This document shows, piece after piece, positions 1 through 10,870 of a stretch of DNA of 64,000 bases. Made by a program: the position numbers and the translations under genes. This stretch comes from Agarophyton chilense (Eukaryota; Rhodophyta; Florideophyceae; Gracilariales; Gracilariaceae): the NCBI GenBank assembly GCA_030374765.1, contig JARGXX010000071.1:372001-436000 (forward strand), read 5' to 3'. The notes under the pieces are model-generated. The model was not told the origin of the DNA. It searched no databases and saw nothing but the letters and a program-made list of their open reading frames with translations. The number at the start of each line of letters is the position of its first letter. Position 1 is the stretch's first letter.

Positions 1-1950
1 TGTTGGGACGTTCAGGCGGCAGGCAAGGACATGGTTTAAGAGCTGGAGACACAATCTGAGCACCAGTTGAAACGGTTTAGGTTTGATAATGCTGGAGAGT
101 ATGTGTCTCATTCCCTCACATCGTGGTTGAAATCCAAAGGTGTAGAGATTGAGACTACTGCTGCGTACAGTCACGAGTCAAACGGGAAGGCAGAGCGTGT
201 TAACCTTACCCTGAATGACAAAGCTCGAACCATGCTTTCTGAAACGAAGGGCATGGCGTACAGGAAGCAACTGCAGGAAGATGCGGTTAACACTGCCAAC
301 TATCTCCGCAATCTAAGTCAACCAGCACGAGTGATGGAAATAACGTGTCGCCCTACGAAGCATTCACGGGTTGCAAACCCAGCATTGCGCATCTTCGCAC
401 GTTTGGCGCACAGAGTTTTGTACATATTCTTAAGTAGAAAAGGAAACATGCGAGCAATTATACAGAGAGGGCTGCGAAGGGCATCTCCGAGGGGTACGCC
501 AAAGGAAAATGTTACATGGTTTTCTATCAGGAGACGCGAAGGTCCACCGTCTCCAAGGACGTACGATTCAATGAAGATCTCGTAGGATGGGACGAGGAGA
601 AAGGGCAGAGCGGTGACAAACATGTATCACATGAAGTACGGAATGTCTCGCACAGTGTGGAGAAGGTTTAGAGCATGGTCGAGAAGAAACAGCGGACCAC
701 GGACGCTTCTGAAGTCATCAAGTCGGAACCTAAAGAGGTGTTAAAAGATGCGATATCTGAGTATTGCCACGATCCAGAGCTAGTGACATATTACCAACCT
801 TAGACGAGAAACTCTACGCCTGTTCGCAAGCAAACATCACGTTTTTCACCCGATGCATCCACCGCACTGCTGGCGCGATACACTCTCGGTGCGGATGATA
901 TAAAGGCACCAGACAGCTTTCTAGAAGCTAATGATGGCTCTGAAAAGGAGTTATGGATGGCTGCCATGAACGATGAGATGACTAACATGGAACGCAGGAG
1001 TATGTGGAAGTTGGTCAAGCCTCCTGCGGAGTGCAGGCCATTGAACAATCGATGGGTGTACTACAAGAAACGCGACAAAGAGGGTCGTGTAGCGCAATAC
1101 CAGGCCCAGCTGGTGACATGAGGCTTCAATCATAGAGAAGGAATTTCCTACACCGAACTGTTTGCCCCAAATGTTCGATAAGCCACTTTGCGTGCCCCGC
1201 TTGCAATCTTCGCTTCACTGAGAGTGGAAAAGATACAGTTCGCTTATTGTGCTGCATTTTAATGTGGTGTTCTGGAATAGACGTTTTACATGTCACAGCC
1301 GAAAGGTTTTGTCCATGAAGACAAAGAAAACTACGTGTATCAGCTCTACAAAGCGGTGTACGGTCTTTGGCAGGCATTGAGGGCGTGAAAGAAGAATTAC
1401 ACGTCTATTATCCTCTGCATGGATTTCACGCAGTAGGAGGCTGACCGAAGACTATTCATCCACGGAGCTGGACCTCACCAAATCGGGATACTGATATATG
1501 TAGATGATGGATTGGTGGTAGGACAGAATCGTGAGTGGTTTATTGGGTTTATGGCGGAAATGAGAACGAAGGTAGAGTTGCGAACGGAAGAAACTCCGAA
1601 AAAGTTCCTTGGAATTGTGGTTGATCATTTGAGGAAGAAAGTATAGTACAGATTCATACCTCTTCTATGATCGATAGCTTTCGGAAAGGTTGCGAATTAC
1701 CAACTTCAAGGTTCTTGTTCCATTGCGGGACACAGCGACACTACAAGATGCAGAGGCATCAGAAGGGGAGGAAGATATGCCCAATCAGGAATTGGTAGGG
1801 GATCTGACTATAGCACGCCAGTGCATTGACATCATTGCCAGCTTGGCATTCTCATGCTACACTGTCAATTCAATCGCTAGCAAGGCATTCGATTCGTTCG
1901 ACCAATCACCGACCCCCCTCGCCGGCGTACGTCCTCCGAAGGTACCTCTG
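1..1950 (+). mobile_element. Ty1/copia fossil, copy A (integrase to reverse transcriptase)
   Basis: This is the 3' part of a copia pol region. The integrase core shows DNAGEYVS and the SHESNGKAERVN signature near residues typical of the DDE domain. The RT part shows the WMAAMNDEM start, VYGLWQA and the ILIYVDDGLVVG active-site block at about 1490-1530. The sequence stops being copia-like near 1.9 kb, without a recognisable RNase H or 3' LTR. It is thoroughly broken, with well over ten breaks, and is clearly an old fossil. The same fossil at 30123-33514 is longer at its left because it is not cut by the window edge. Confidence 0.85.
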
Positions 1951-1954
1951 CGCT

Positions 1955-4310
1955 ACGGCAGGCATAGGTCCTCCGATTGGACCTCTGCGCCACCAAGGCA
2001 GCCTCCATCGCACCTGCCCCTCTTGCTTACTGATTGCTGATCAGTACCAGAACAAGCCACCTGGGAAGGTCTGCTCAAGCCGAACGCCTTCCCGCTACTA
2101 CTGCATCGCCGATCAGTGTCAGAGCCAGTAAGAGAGGTCCGCAAGAGCAAGAACTGTACCATCGAGTACTTGCGGTCGCCGTGCTATTACAACCGCAAGC
2201 GCAGTATCGACCACGGCGCTGTGTGCTCGTCGCTGGCCACATAAATGTCTATCGGGTTCACTCCGCGGATGGACACGAGCCGAACGTGGCGCACTAGCTC
2301 ACCGTTTCCCTCACCATTATCATTTAATTCAACCCGTCGTCGTGCAATCGATCAAGCACCGATGGCGCACTCCGAAACCTCAAGCGACGCGCAGTCATTT
2401 TCGACTGGCGCTGTCTCCGTGTTAGCTCCAATCGCTGCGCCAGTGCTGCGCAGCGTGGATCCGATTCAAGTGGCTCGGTTTTGCAAGGAACGTGAACGCA
2501 ACGAGATCGGAATCATTTCGAAAGAAGTCTAAGTACCGTCGCTCAAAGTGGTACCGTACACTGCGAGTATCGATCGATCTCTACTGCATGGTCTCTTCTA
2601 CATCGGGAAGTTTGACAGAATCGCCCCTGATGCAGCATCCGCTTCCGATTTGACAAGCGACAAAATTAAGTTGTTCGTCGAGTCGCTTGTCTCCCGCGTT
2701 GATTCTTTGATCAATGATCCGACGGTCATCGAGAAGGCTTCAGAAGGATTCGCTCTGCCGACCCATATTGCTGATGTAGAAGCCCGCGTCACGCACTACT
2801 GTTCCGACTTCTTCGAACGCCTCGAAAGCGTTGGTTGCCCTGATTTTCGAGAGAAGAACCGGAAGAAAGCCGTCAGTATCCTCTTGCAGCGTCTGCAACT
2901 GGTATTGCTGAAGCAGAAGATGCGCCGCCGCATCTCATATGATGACAGCCTCGAAAAGAATTTGAAAAAGTTCATAACTCTCCTCCTCCGAGAAGCAGTC
3001 AGCTGCCAAGTCTACGGCGTAAAAGTGAAGGATTCGAAGAAGAAACCGACTCCGACGAAGACAAAAATTTGAAAAGATCCTTCATATCGAACAGACCAAA
3101 CTGGACATGCCTTCGAATAAAACGCCTCTAGGACTTTAGGAAAAGCACAAGAAGAAAGGCATTCGCCATTACCTACGCAATTGCAGCGAATGCCCCAAAG
3201 ACGTCAAGGACAAGCTTTTCGAGCATCATTAAGGCTCTAGCAAAGGTGGTGCCAAACGAACCACCGACAAGCGTTAAGAAAGCCCCAAGAGCATCGTTTG
3301 GACCACTCCATTTTGCTAAAGGCACAGAGCTACGATCTGAGCTGATACGTGCTCGGATGAAAATATTCTCGACCGTCATATGCTCCTCCCTTTCAAAGAA
3401 TCAGGTATCAAATACACAGTTGAAGACCTTGTTCGACTGCGAACGTTCTACATGGCTGCGAGCCTACCCGATGGCAATCCTGCGTCCCTACTTTGCAACC
3501 AAATCGTCACCGTCGATACCGAACTTCATATTCGACATGGGTCCGCGTACACTCTCCGCGGTGTTCGCTGGCTCGTTACTGACCAAGCCGTTGGAGATCT
3601 GCTCCTTTGTCGCCCTCCTCTTGAGGCGCTTGGCCTTAACAATAGCAACATCTTGGCGGCTGTTGCTGAAAAGGACTCCGGTATCGTCGATGTTGCCACT
3701 CTCTTTGGCACGGATCCTGAAAAGCTGCCGAGCGGGAGGGTCGCTCGGAGTCTCAAAGGCATTTTTCTTGCCGACGGTGGCGCTGACGATGCCGACCTCG
3801 ATAAAAAAGACGGTGGGCTCGACCTGGGGCCCGAAGACACTGCAGAGAAGAAACAAGTCGTCAAAAAGAAGCTCCGAGAGGTCCATCAGAAGGAAATGAC
3901 TCAAGAAGGACTCTTCTAACTTGAAAATCTCCTGACGAAGTTCAGCGACATTATCAAGCTCAAACTTAAGGCCGGTTTACCTGGAGACATGGAACCACTC
4001 CGAGTCAACCTCAAACAGGATGCTATTCCTTTTCCCGCCAAGCAGCGTCGCTACCCTCCGCCAAAGAAGAAATGACACGCTATGCCCACCAGCTTCTTAA
4101 TCTGGGTTTCGTCAATAAAGCGACTTGACCTGAGTGGGTATCTGCTCCGCTCATCGTACCCAAGCGTCCGCCCGCCATGTACAGGCTGACTGTTAACTAT
4201 CGCCCAGTCAACATTGCGACCCTTCAGACGTTCTGGCCGATGCCGAACATTGAGGCAGAACTAGTCTATGCTCGAGGTGCCAAGGCCTTCTCTGCAATCG
4301 ACTTCGTCTG
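1955..4310 (+). mobile_element. Ty3/gypsy fossil, copy A (gag, protease, start of RT)
   Basis: Weakly preserved gypsy-type gag-pol. A gag-like section (about 2300-3070) contains ARFCKERERNEI and a long helical, charged stretch. A basic Cys-containing tail follows (HYLRNCSECPKD). The end of an aspartic protease reads LLCRPPLEALGL at about 3600. The RT amino end contains MYRLTVNY near 4180. It is broken, with roughly ten breaks, and ends abruptly at about 4310 against the next element. The 1931-1990 stretch at its left contains a short direct repeat starting GTCCTCCG. Family assignment rests on the order gag-PR-RT and on short motifs. Confidence 0.65.
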
Positions 4311-4354
4311 TGTTCTCAGAATGCTAGTTTAGTCTGCTAGATAGCTATATTGGA

Positions 4355-4395
4355 GCGCAAACTCCTGAAAATTTTAGTGGAATTGGAGTTTGCGC
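4355..4395. repeat. Short inverted repeat near the block's left junction
   Basis: GCGCAAACTCC at 4355-4365 is perfectly complementary to GGAGTTTGCGC at 4385-4395, with a 19-base loop. It lies about 45 bases inside the junction with the gypsy fossil and may be a subterminal hairpin of the DNA transposon. An identical copy is at 37227-37267. Confidence 0.7.
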
Positions 4396-6573
4396 CAGTT
4401 CACAACAGTTGCACTGTAAAATTTTTAGTTTTTGGAAATGTCTGCTGGTCGCAGTTCGACGATATTTTAATGTTTCCTTTCTTTTATCTCTACTTTCACA
4501 TTCACCAAGATCACCGCCATCACCGGTCAGCAACCAATTTTTTGTCAAAACAAATTTACTTAATCAACTGCCCTCCGCCACATCGGAACCCAGAACTCAT
4601 TGGCATCCGGTCACTGCCTCTTTATAAACAACATCGCATAAAACTACCGGGGTGCACTCTTTGCCCCCTCCCGCCGCTTGCTTTGGCTCACTGAGTCCTC
4701 TCCACCTCCGCACTCATTCTTCCCATCCCCCAAACGCCCCATAGCCCAAATCTCTTCCTCCTTCTCCGCAAGACTCTCCGATTCCCTCTTCCCCTAAATT
4801 TAAAGAGCGTGTGTAAGCCAGTGTGAGCATACTGGCGGCCAGGGCGAGGAGGGGGGCGGTTGAAGTTTGGTGTTCCAATACTGCGGGTCGAAAGCTCCCT
4901 GGCCAGGCACTTTCGACCCGCGGTACTCGAAATCCAAACTTCACACCCCCCCGCTTAGAACCTTGTGGTTAACGGTTGACACCACGACTACTCGTGGTGC
5001 GGTCTAAACGGCACGTTCGTCTATGTTTTCGGGAAGATATTGTGAGGTGCTAGATTGTATGTGGTTAGCATCCAAAAGTACGCATAATTTTAATGCCAGA
5101 ATATCTAGCGCAAAACATACTAGTCCAAGTGAATTTTGGGGAGAATGTAGAAGACTAGTCAACGTCCATACGAACACCGGTACGCTAGCAAGAATGGAAG
5201 GGAACTTGGGAGATATCTTTTAATGCTCATTCATCCTAGACCATGAATTCTACCTAAAATGTAAGTAATAATGAATGATATTCAGCGCATGATCATTCAT
5301 TTCGCGCAGGTATTGTAGCTAGTTTGAACCGTTCAAATGCCTTGCACATTCTCTTTCATGCCCTTTAATGACCCTTATGGCCAGTGGATATTACTGCGAT
5401 CCGGCAACGGAGACCCGAAACGGATCCCCGTGGCACGTGAAATGAGATCTTTCCATTTCATATGTGGTGACCCGCTTCGCATCACGACTTCCAATCGTTG
5501 CGATTCACTTCGCTTTGCGCGGCCGCGCGGTTCACTTCGAGTCGCGCTTCGCGCGACGCGAACAACCCTCCATTCTTCGAGAACAGTTCAAGCGGTACCA
5601 CCAGTTCACCCTTCATCTTCGTCAATCACAAATTCCTACATAAATAGATAGACATCGCAAAATCACACAAAATCAACCCCAATTCCTCGCTTCAGGCAAG
5701 AACATTCAATACAAACAAACGTACCTTTGCCAGACATGTGCTCCTTGCTTTGCCTCCACTTTCTGCATTCGCATTAATAAACCGACAAAAGTCATATCTC
5801 CGTTATAAAACAAACCCAAAACATATGAGCACGACACTCACCTCTATAGCGCCCATTTATTTCACCTCTAGTCCAATCTTACCCCATCTTGCGCAACCCA
5901 CTCGCCAGCTCACCCTCCACCCCACCCCACCTCACCCATCGCTCCCCTCGCGCTCCGCTCGCTCGTGCATGACCACAAAGTTTCAAAGCCCCAGATCAAC
6001 ATGGAACACGTATATCCCAATCGCAAGCTGATCAACCCGTCACCCCCCACACCGCACCCCATCACGTAACCCTTCACACGCGCTCCGCCCGTTTGCACAT
6101 AAACGTAAGCCAAATCCACATTTGTGAAACGCACGCGGAAACGTACTTTATACCGCTTTTCCACCACCTCAAAAAGGCGGAAGGTCCACAAGGTCCTGAC
6201 GACATCATATCACAGGATCCCAAGATCCCACTACTGCTCATCCGGGCACTAGGAAGTCACCACAACTTTATTCACAATCAACAAAAGTACACGCCGCCGG
6301 TCAAAACATATACAACTTTGAATATTTTCATTCCAACCCACTTTCCAAGCCACATACGCGCCGTGTCCGTCGTTCCGCACGACTTGTGGACGTCTCTGGT
6401 GCATCACTTAACCTTGGTGAGTACGCGTGATAAGTGTACTCTTTTCGCACCGTCGTCGTCCTGCTTCTTCCTCGCCTCCAGTCTGTATATATTCTTCCCC
6501 TATCACTTCGTCCTACGTCTTATTTACCTCTTCGATTTACATTCCGACATCGCCCGCAGGCATTCTTCGCACC
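4396..6573. other. Gene-free leader of the DNA transposon block
   Basis: No convincing coding region was seen. The stretch holds the 34-bp hairpin at 4861-4943, a small perfect hairpin GTCGCGC-TTC-GCGCGAC at 5541-5557, and repeated TTCACTTCG/CGCTTCGC motifs at 5470-5560. A pyrimidine-rich run leads up to the transposase ATG at 6574. A GTGAGT donor at 6417 and a CAG acceptor ending at 6560 could bound a 5' untranslated intron, but the frames on either side do not join, so this is weak. Confidence 0.5.
4861..4943. repeat. 34-bp imperfect inverted repeat (hairpin)
   Basis: The left arm, 4861-4894, begins TGAAGTTTGG and ends GCGGGTCGAAAG. The right arm, 4910-4943, is its complement with only a handful of mismatches. 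The loop is 15 bases. It is identical in copy B at 37733-37815. It lies in a gene-free, GC-rich stretch. Confidence 0.85.
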
Positions 6574-7686
6574 ATGCAGCATTGTCGATTCCCAAGGTGC
6601 ACCTTCCAGACAAAAGGGATCACCTCCCTTGTCCAACACCAACGCCAGTGTCGCTACTGCACCATCTGCAACCCTTTCCTTGCCTCCACCCCGAAGGATG
6701 GCACTCAGTTCCCACCGCGCACGAAGCGCCCACTCATCCAGACCCCAGATACCCGCTTCGTCCGCATCTCAAGCGGCCAATCCAACAATGTTCGGCTGGT
6801 AGAAAAAGACGACTACCAGTCCAGCCCGCTCGCTCTGGCCATACGCTCCGCAGAGGCCACCCGAATTCTCCACGTTTCTCTTCGCTCCCCTTCTCCCAGC
6901 CCTCTCCCATCCGTGAAGCTCCATCCAATCGTCTCCTACACCTCATTCATCGCCACCAAGCTCGGCAAACGCACAGCCGACGAATTCATCACCCTCCTCA
7001 AGGACCCCGACTACTCCCAAACACTCATCCAACAGGTAAACTCCGTCTTTCACTGCCTTCAACTCCATTCCAAACTATTCGAGAACATTGTCGTCTCCAT
7101 CGGCTCCAAATCTACAACCGTTTGTCACAATCCCTTAAACATCACTGCAACTCTCTACCTCAAAAACCCCGTCAATGTCCTTCTCCAGCAACTCTGCTAT
7201 GCCACTAGCGCTAACAACTTCTTCCACCCCGTCGGAAGTGTTCATCAGATGGGTCTCCTGCTCAGGCTCATCCCATGGCTTCAAAACTTGGTACACGTGT
7301 CTCCCCGGACCTCAAACACCACATCCTCTACTCTCAAGACCCAGATCTTGTTTGGCACAACGCCAACATCACTGGCATTAGAATCTTTCATCGGCTCCAT
7401 CCAGCTGTACTTAGACAAGTCGTCCACCTCCCTCAAAAGCTTCTCTATCATCTCCTACCCCCTTCACATCACCCTCCGCAACTTTTCAGACTTCTTCCGC
7501 CGCCATTGCATCTCCCGCAACTACATCCTCCTCGGCTACATCCCCACCTCGTTTTACGCCCCTTCCTCTCCATCCAACGAGGAATGCATCGAAATCCACC
7601 CTCTTTTTTCAGCCATCAGCCACACCACCCGGATGGAACTCGTCCAAGATTCTCTACAAACCATCCTCAAACCGCTCTCTGCTTAA
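6574..7686 (+). CDS. Plavaka-type DNA transposase, amino/central part
   Basis: A 370-residue ORF starting at ATG 6574; a longer open frame upstream lacks protein-like character. It would bind and cut transposon ends in the nucleus. Residues 4-26 form a Cys2-His-Cys zinc finger (C4, C9, H22, C26), a position where Plavaka transposases carry a finger. Later sections follow the Plavaka order: LYLDKSSTSLKSF with D281 in place of the family's SDKTxL block, then YPLHITLRNFS, then YILLGYIPTSF near residues 319-327. The ORF ends in a stop at 7684 just after a KPLSA segment, well before the family's usual end. The copy at 39446 differs by three residues. The family call is from memory of these motifs. 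Confidence 0.65.
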   Translation: MQHCRFPRCTFQTKGITSLVQHQRQCRYCTICNPFLASTPKDGTQFPPRTKRPLIQTPDTRFVRISSGQSNNVRLVEKDDYQSSPLALAIRSAEATRILHVSLRSPSPSPLPSVKLHPIVSYTSFIATKLGKRTADEFITLLKDPDYSQTLIQQVNSVFHCLQLHSKLFENIVVSIGSKSTTVCHNPLNITATLYLKNPVNVLLQQLCYATSANNFFHPVGSVHQMGLLLRLIPWLQNLVHVSPRTSNTTSSTLKTQILFGTTPTSLALESFIGSIQLYLDKSSTSLKSFSIISYPLHITLRNFSDFFRRHCISRNYILLGYIPTSFYAPSSPSNEECIEIHPLFSAISHTTRMELVQDSLQTILKPLSA

Positions 7687-7792
7687 CCTCAACCGCTATT
7701 CCCAACCACATTTCCTCCTCCTCAAACTCCTTCTTCCGTCGTGCTTGACGGCTTTCCATGGTGCGCTACTGTACCACCGTCCCCTTTCCTGA

Positions 7793-8602
7793 CACCATCA
7801 CCGCAAAGAAGTACCTCCGTGCAAACCCAACCTGCTCCAATGCCTCTCTCTCTCAAATATCTTCACCTCTTCCACCCTCTCTTTCATCACCCAAATCTCA
7901 CGCGAAGCCATTTCACCCTTTCACGACCTGTGCGTCGAAGCTCTCGGACTCTCTTTCTCTTCTCTGTCTCTCTCCTCTCTTACCTTCTCCCTTGTCAACT
8001 CCGCCTTCATCCACAGCGGGTTCACCCCCACCTTGCAAGACGTCGACCAAACATTCAACGGCATCCGCTTCAGAGGATCACCAGTCCCCGTCATTCAGCG
8101 CATGTTTGTCACCTCCGCCTTCGATGCTTCCAAACTTCCAAATTTCTCCCACATTCTCGTCTCCGGTACTCCATCACCTAACTTCAACTTCCCCACTGTT
8201 TGGGCCTGCAAGCTCCTAGCCCTTTTTTGCTTTCCCAAAAAAGATGAAGATCCTGACGAACGCGAATACGCTTTCGTCCACTTCTTCGAACTCACAACTC
8301 CCCTCGATCACGTGGATGAAACCTTGAAGTACATCACCCTTCGTTGGGCAACAGACGATGAACAGGACCACACCATCCTCCCCTCTGGAAACAGATTACA
8401 ACGCTCTGGCTCCTATGTCGCACCCTGGTTCAGTCTCGGTCCCTTCTCCGCCATCCTCAGTTCCACCCATCTGCTTCCCCAGAACTACCCAGCACGCTTT
8501 TTCTTCCCTCCCCTCCCCTGGCGTAAACATTGCTTCTATATCAACAGATTCTACCGCGACCCACGAGCGAGAGCTTATTTCTCAACAAAAGAATCAACCT
8601 GA
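7793..8602 (+). pseudogene. Plavaka-type transposase, detached carboxy-terminal part
   Basis: An open frame runs from just after a stop at 7790 to 8602 and lacks a sensible early ATG, so it is read as the tail of the transposase cut off from 6574-7686. It contains VWACKLLALFCF, a YAFVHFFELTTPLD block, a YITLRWATDDEQ block and a HLLPQNYPARFF to YINRF ending. This is the order of the carboxy domain that Plavaka-type proteins carry (variable Tyr/Trp-rich block, then a HLIP motif and a closing aromatic motif). The several hundred residues that normally lie between this domain and the LLGYLP motif are absent, so internal deletion is likelier than a simple intron. Confidence 0.55.
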
Positions 8603-8859
8603 AGCAAATGATACCCATCTCCTGCTAATAAAGTTATCAATCATCTATCTTGTTCATCTCCAACTTCCACCCCCTCTCCCTTCATTTCCTCTCCTTCTTC
8701 TTTCGCATCCCAAATTTCTTTCTCATCTGCTAGCAACTCCCTAAACTCGCGTTCTTAAGGCATACAACGTCCGACGTAGCAATCAAATACATACCCGAAA
8801 AAAGTCGTCATCTCCTCCGAAAACATCTCGTACCGAAGCCCCAGATAGACCAATTGGTT

Positions 8860-9590
8860 CTACGGCATCCAACACACAACGGTCCCTTCACGTTCCTCAT
8901 TTCCCAGCACTTCAGTCGGGTCCTCATCCTTAACATCATGGTTCACAAGCTCCTCCCCATACTTTCCTTCCACCTTCTTTCTCGCTGTCCATAAGATATC
9001 CTCCATAGCAACCGGCAGATGCTTCGCATACAGTTTCGAGAACAGCATCTGTCGCTTCCCTGCTCTAACCACCTCCTCATCCAACGCCTCTACCACCCAT
9101 GCAATCCACGCATCTAATCGGGCCAGATGCATCACACATCCATCCACATACTGTGCCTCCCCTTACCTCAACGGTTGCTCCACATCGTACTCCATAAAAT
9201 CTCTCAACGCCTCCACCCTCAATCCGTTCTTGAATTACAAGTCATCAGGTTCATCCCCATACTTCGTCGAGGTCACATCATACCAAGAAAAACATATGTT
9301 CTCCAGTTTGTCCAACCTCCACGTAGATATAACCGGCTCCCCAGTTGGGTCTTTCGGCAATAACTTTTCTTGAGCCTCCATCTTTTGCTCTTCATACAAC
9401 ACATTCAGTTCTTCATCATCCTCGTTAGGCGGTTTCCTAGCAAGTAGAGTATACTTCAGACCCAAAAATAAGCTATCCCTCGCATTCCTTTTCCGCACCC
9501 CCACAGCATCACTGAGAGCCTGTTTCATCCGCCTCCTTAAACAACTCCTCTTTACACTGCGTTTTCATCCCCATCTCCGCAAATTTTCTC
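8860..9590 (-). pseudogene. Minus-strand relic gene of unknown function
   Basis: The reverse strand reads protein-like in one frame from about 9590 down to 8860, with two in-frame stops (near 9235 and 9160) dividing it. The pieces are acidic and helical: GLKYTLLARKPPNEDDEEL, TWRLDKLENICFSWYDVTS and HLARLDAWIAWVVEALDEE. Nothing in it matches a family I recognise. It lies tail to tail with the transposase and is nearly identical in copy B. It could be an accessory ORF of the DNA transposon, since the similar block at 59.3-60.7 kb also carries a degraded reverse-strand gene. Confidence 0.45.
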
Positions 9591-9872
9591 CATGCCGGCC
9601 GCTTCAACTCCATCCGCACCCATTCAACAACACATCATCACTCCCCCCTTGAAAAGACGGAGTGTAGGCCTTCGGTCCCTACGACTTTCTCCCCATTTCC
9701 AGCTCCATAGGTTCCAAAGGCACCATCTTCTTTGCATTTATAATCAGAATAATCTGATTCCTTCCCGCACTCACGTTTGCTGCCCAGTTCGACCAGTTTC
9801 GCTCAGGTTCCCTCCTTCCCAAGCACAATTCAATCGTCTCCTCCTTTGCATAACGCAATATGTTCTCTTACA

Positions 9873-10789
9873 TGTGGAGCAAAACCCGGCGACGGGAAGT
9901 GCTCTCAAGGTGTTCGAAGCCTTGCTCCCTGGGGGGAGGCAGACTCAGAGACAGAGCCCTCCGTTCCACCCGTAGTGTGGGGTGTAACTCCCACGGGGGA
10001 TTCCGGCAATACCGACGGAGGTGAGGGGTAGAAACCGTTGGATCGGGAATGGGTATGGGTATCCCAAAGAATGGGGGAAAATCCGGCGAAGAGGAAAAAC
10101 GGGGCGAGGGTCGGGCACTAACAGGCACCGGACCCAAGAACCAGAAAAGGGGCGAAACAACAAAAGAAACCCAATACAGGGGCGAAAACCTGTCCTCGAA
10201 AGGAAACACAAAAAGCACGCAACAAGTAAGCAGAACCCCCACGGGGTATCGTGCACGCAGGTCGTCTGAGCGGTCCCAAGGGGGTGGTTGCACGGAACCC
10301 AAACGTGGGCACTCTCCAAGTGGAGTCGTGTCCCTACGCAGGCGTTGCTAACTAGAGACCGTTCCGGGTTGTAAGGCCGAAACGATGGCGACGAAGAACC
10401 TCTAGAGGTATCGAAGACCAACCTTGGTTTCCATTTACTTTGAGCTTCGGACTGTCAGATCTCATCTCCCTAAGTAGGGCCCACTAACTAAACTCTACTG
10501 TAGTGCACACCTGCTCAGGGCCATACAAGTGGAGATCCCACTGTCAGGGCCCAAATGTCCAACGTTCTAACAAATATCCGAAAATCGGTGCCAAAATTAA
10601 GCCAGGTGTATCACGGGGCCAATCCAACCATGGGCCATCCGAATTGTCACTTCATAGGCGAACTCTAACCAGAAAACAGTGCCACCTCAGCACACCTTAG
10701 AGGGGATCATAGTCATAACCCTCGGAGGGTTCAATCCTCATTCTATGAGTTGCATCTTCAAGTATCCCCTAACTGGGCGTTGCTCTACA
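9873..10789 (-). repeat. Chromovirus 3' LTR
   Basis: 917 bases, TGTGGAGC...GCTCTACA on the plus strand, giving TG...CA ends on either strand. It matches 20771-21686 at about 98%. It is even closer to the solo LTR 42745-43661 in copy B, with about six differences. Confidence 0.95.
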
Positions 10790-10804
10790 TCTCCCCCTCC
10801 TTAA
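10790..10804 (-). promoter_or_regulatory. Polypurine tract of the chromovirus
   Basis: On the minus strand this reads TTAAGGAGGGGGAGA immediately before the 3' LTR. This is the expected plus-strand priming tract of an LTR element. Confidence 0.85.
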
Positions 10805-10870
10805 GACGAGGAAGAACATTCCGAGCCGCGGGTGTCTCGCTTTCCGGTCACTATATATACTTCTCTCCCA

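Larger units (their letters stand above)
4311..9872 (+). mobile_element. Plavaka-like DNA transposon block, copy A
   Basis: This is the block between the gypsy fossil and the chromovirus LTR. It starts with TGTTCTCAGAATGCTAGTTT, a motif that recurs with two mismatches at 59311. It holds a 1.8 kb hairpin-rich non-coding leader, a Plavaka-type transposase ORF (6574-7686), a separated transposase carboxy part (7793-8602) and a minus-strand relic gene (8860-9590). The right terminus was not found and may have been lost at the LTR. I did not find terminal inverted repeats, so the limits are the flanking junctions, not proven ends. The transposase is missing a large central portion, so this copy looks non-autonomous. 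Confidence 0.55.

Noticed and set aside
3380-3919. Stand-alone host gene of 179 residues
   Set aside because: The LLCRPPLEALGL text and its position after a gag-like stretch and before RT text fit a gypsy protease end; kept inside the fossil.
6093-7208. 371-residue Pro/His-rich open frame
   Set aside because: Most of it is an alternative reading of the transposase ORF at 6574-7686; the composition is that of a shadow frame.
10852-10859. TATATATA as promoter of the antisense region
   Set aside because: It is only about a dozen bases from the first ATG, too close for a normal TATA-driven start at that ATG.
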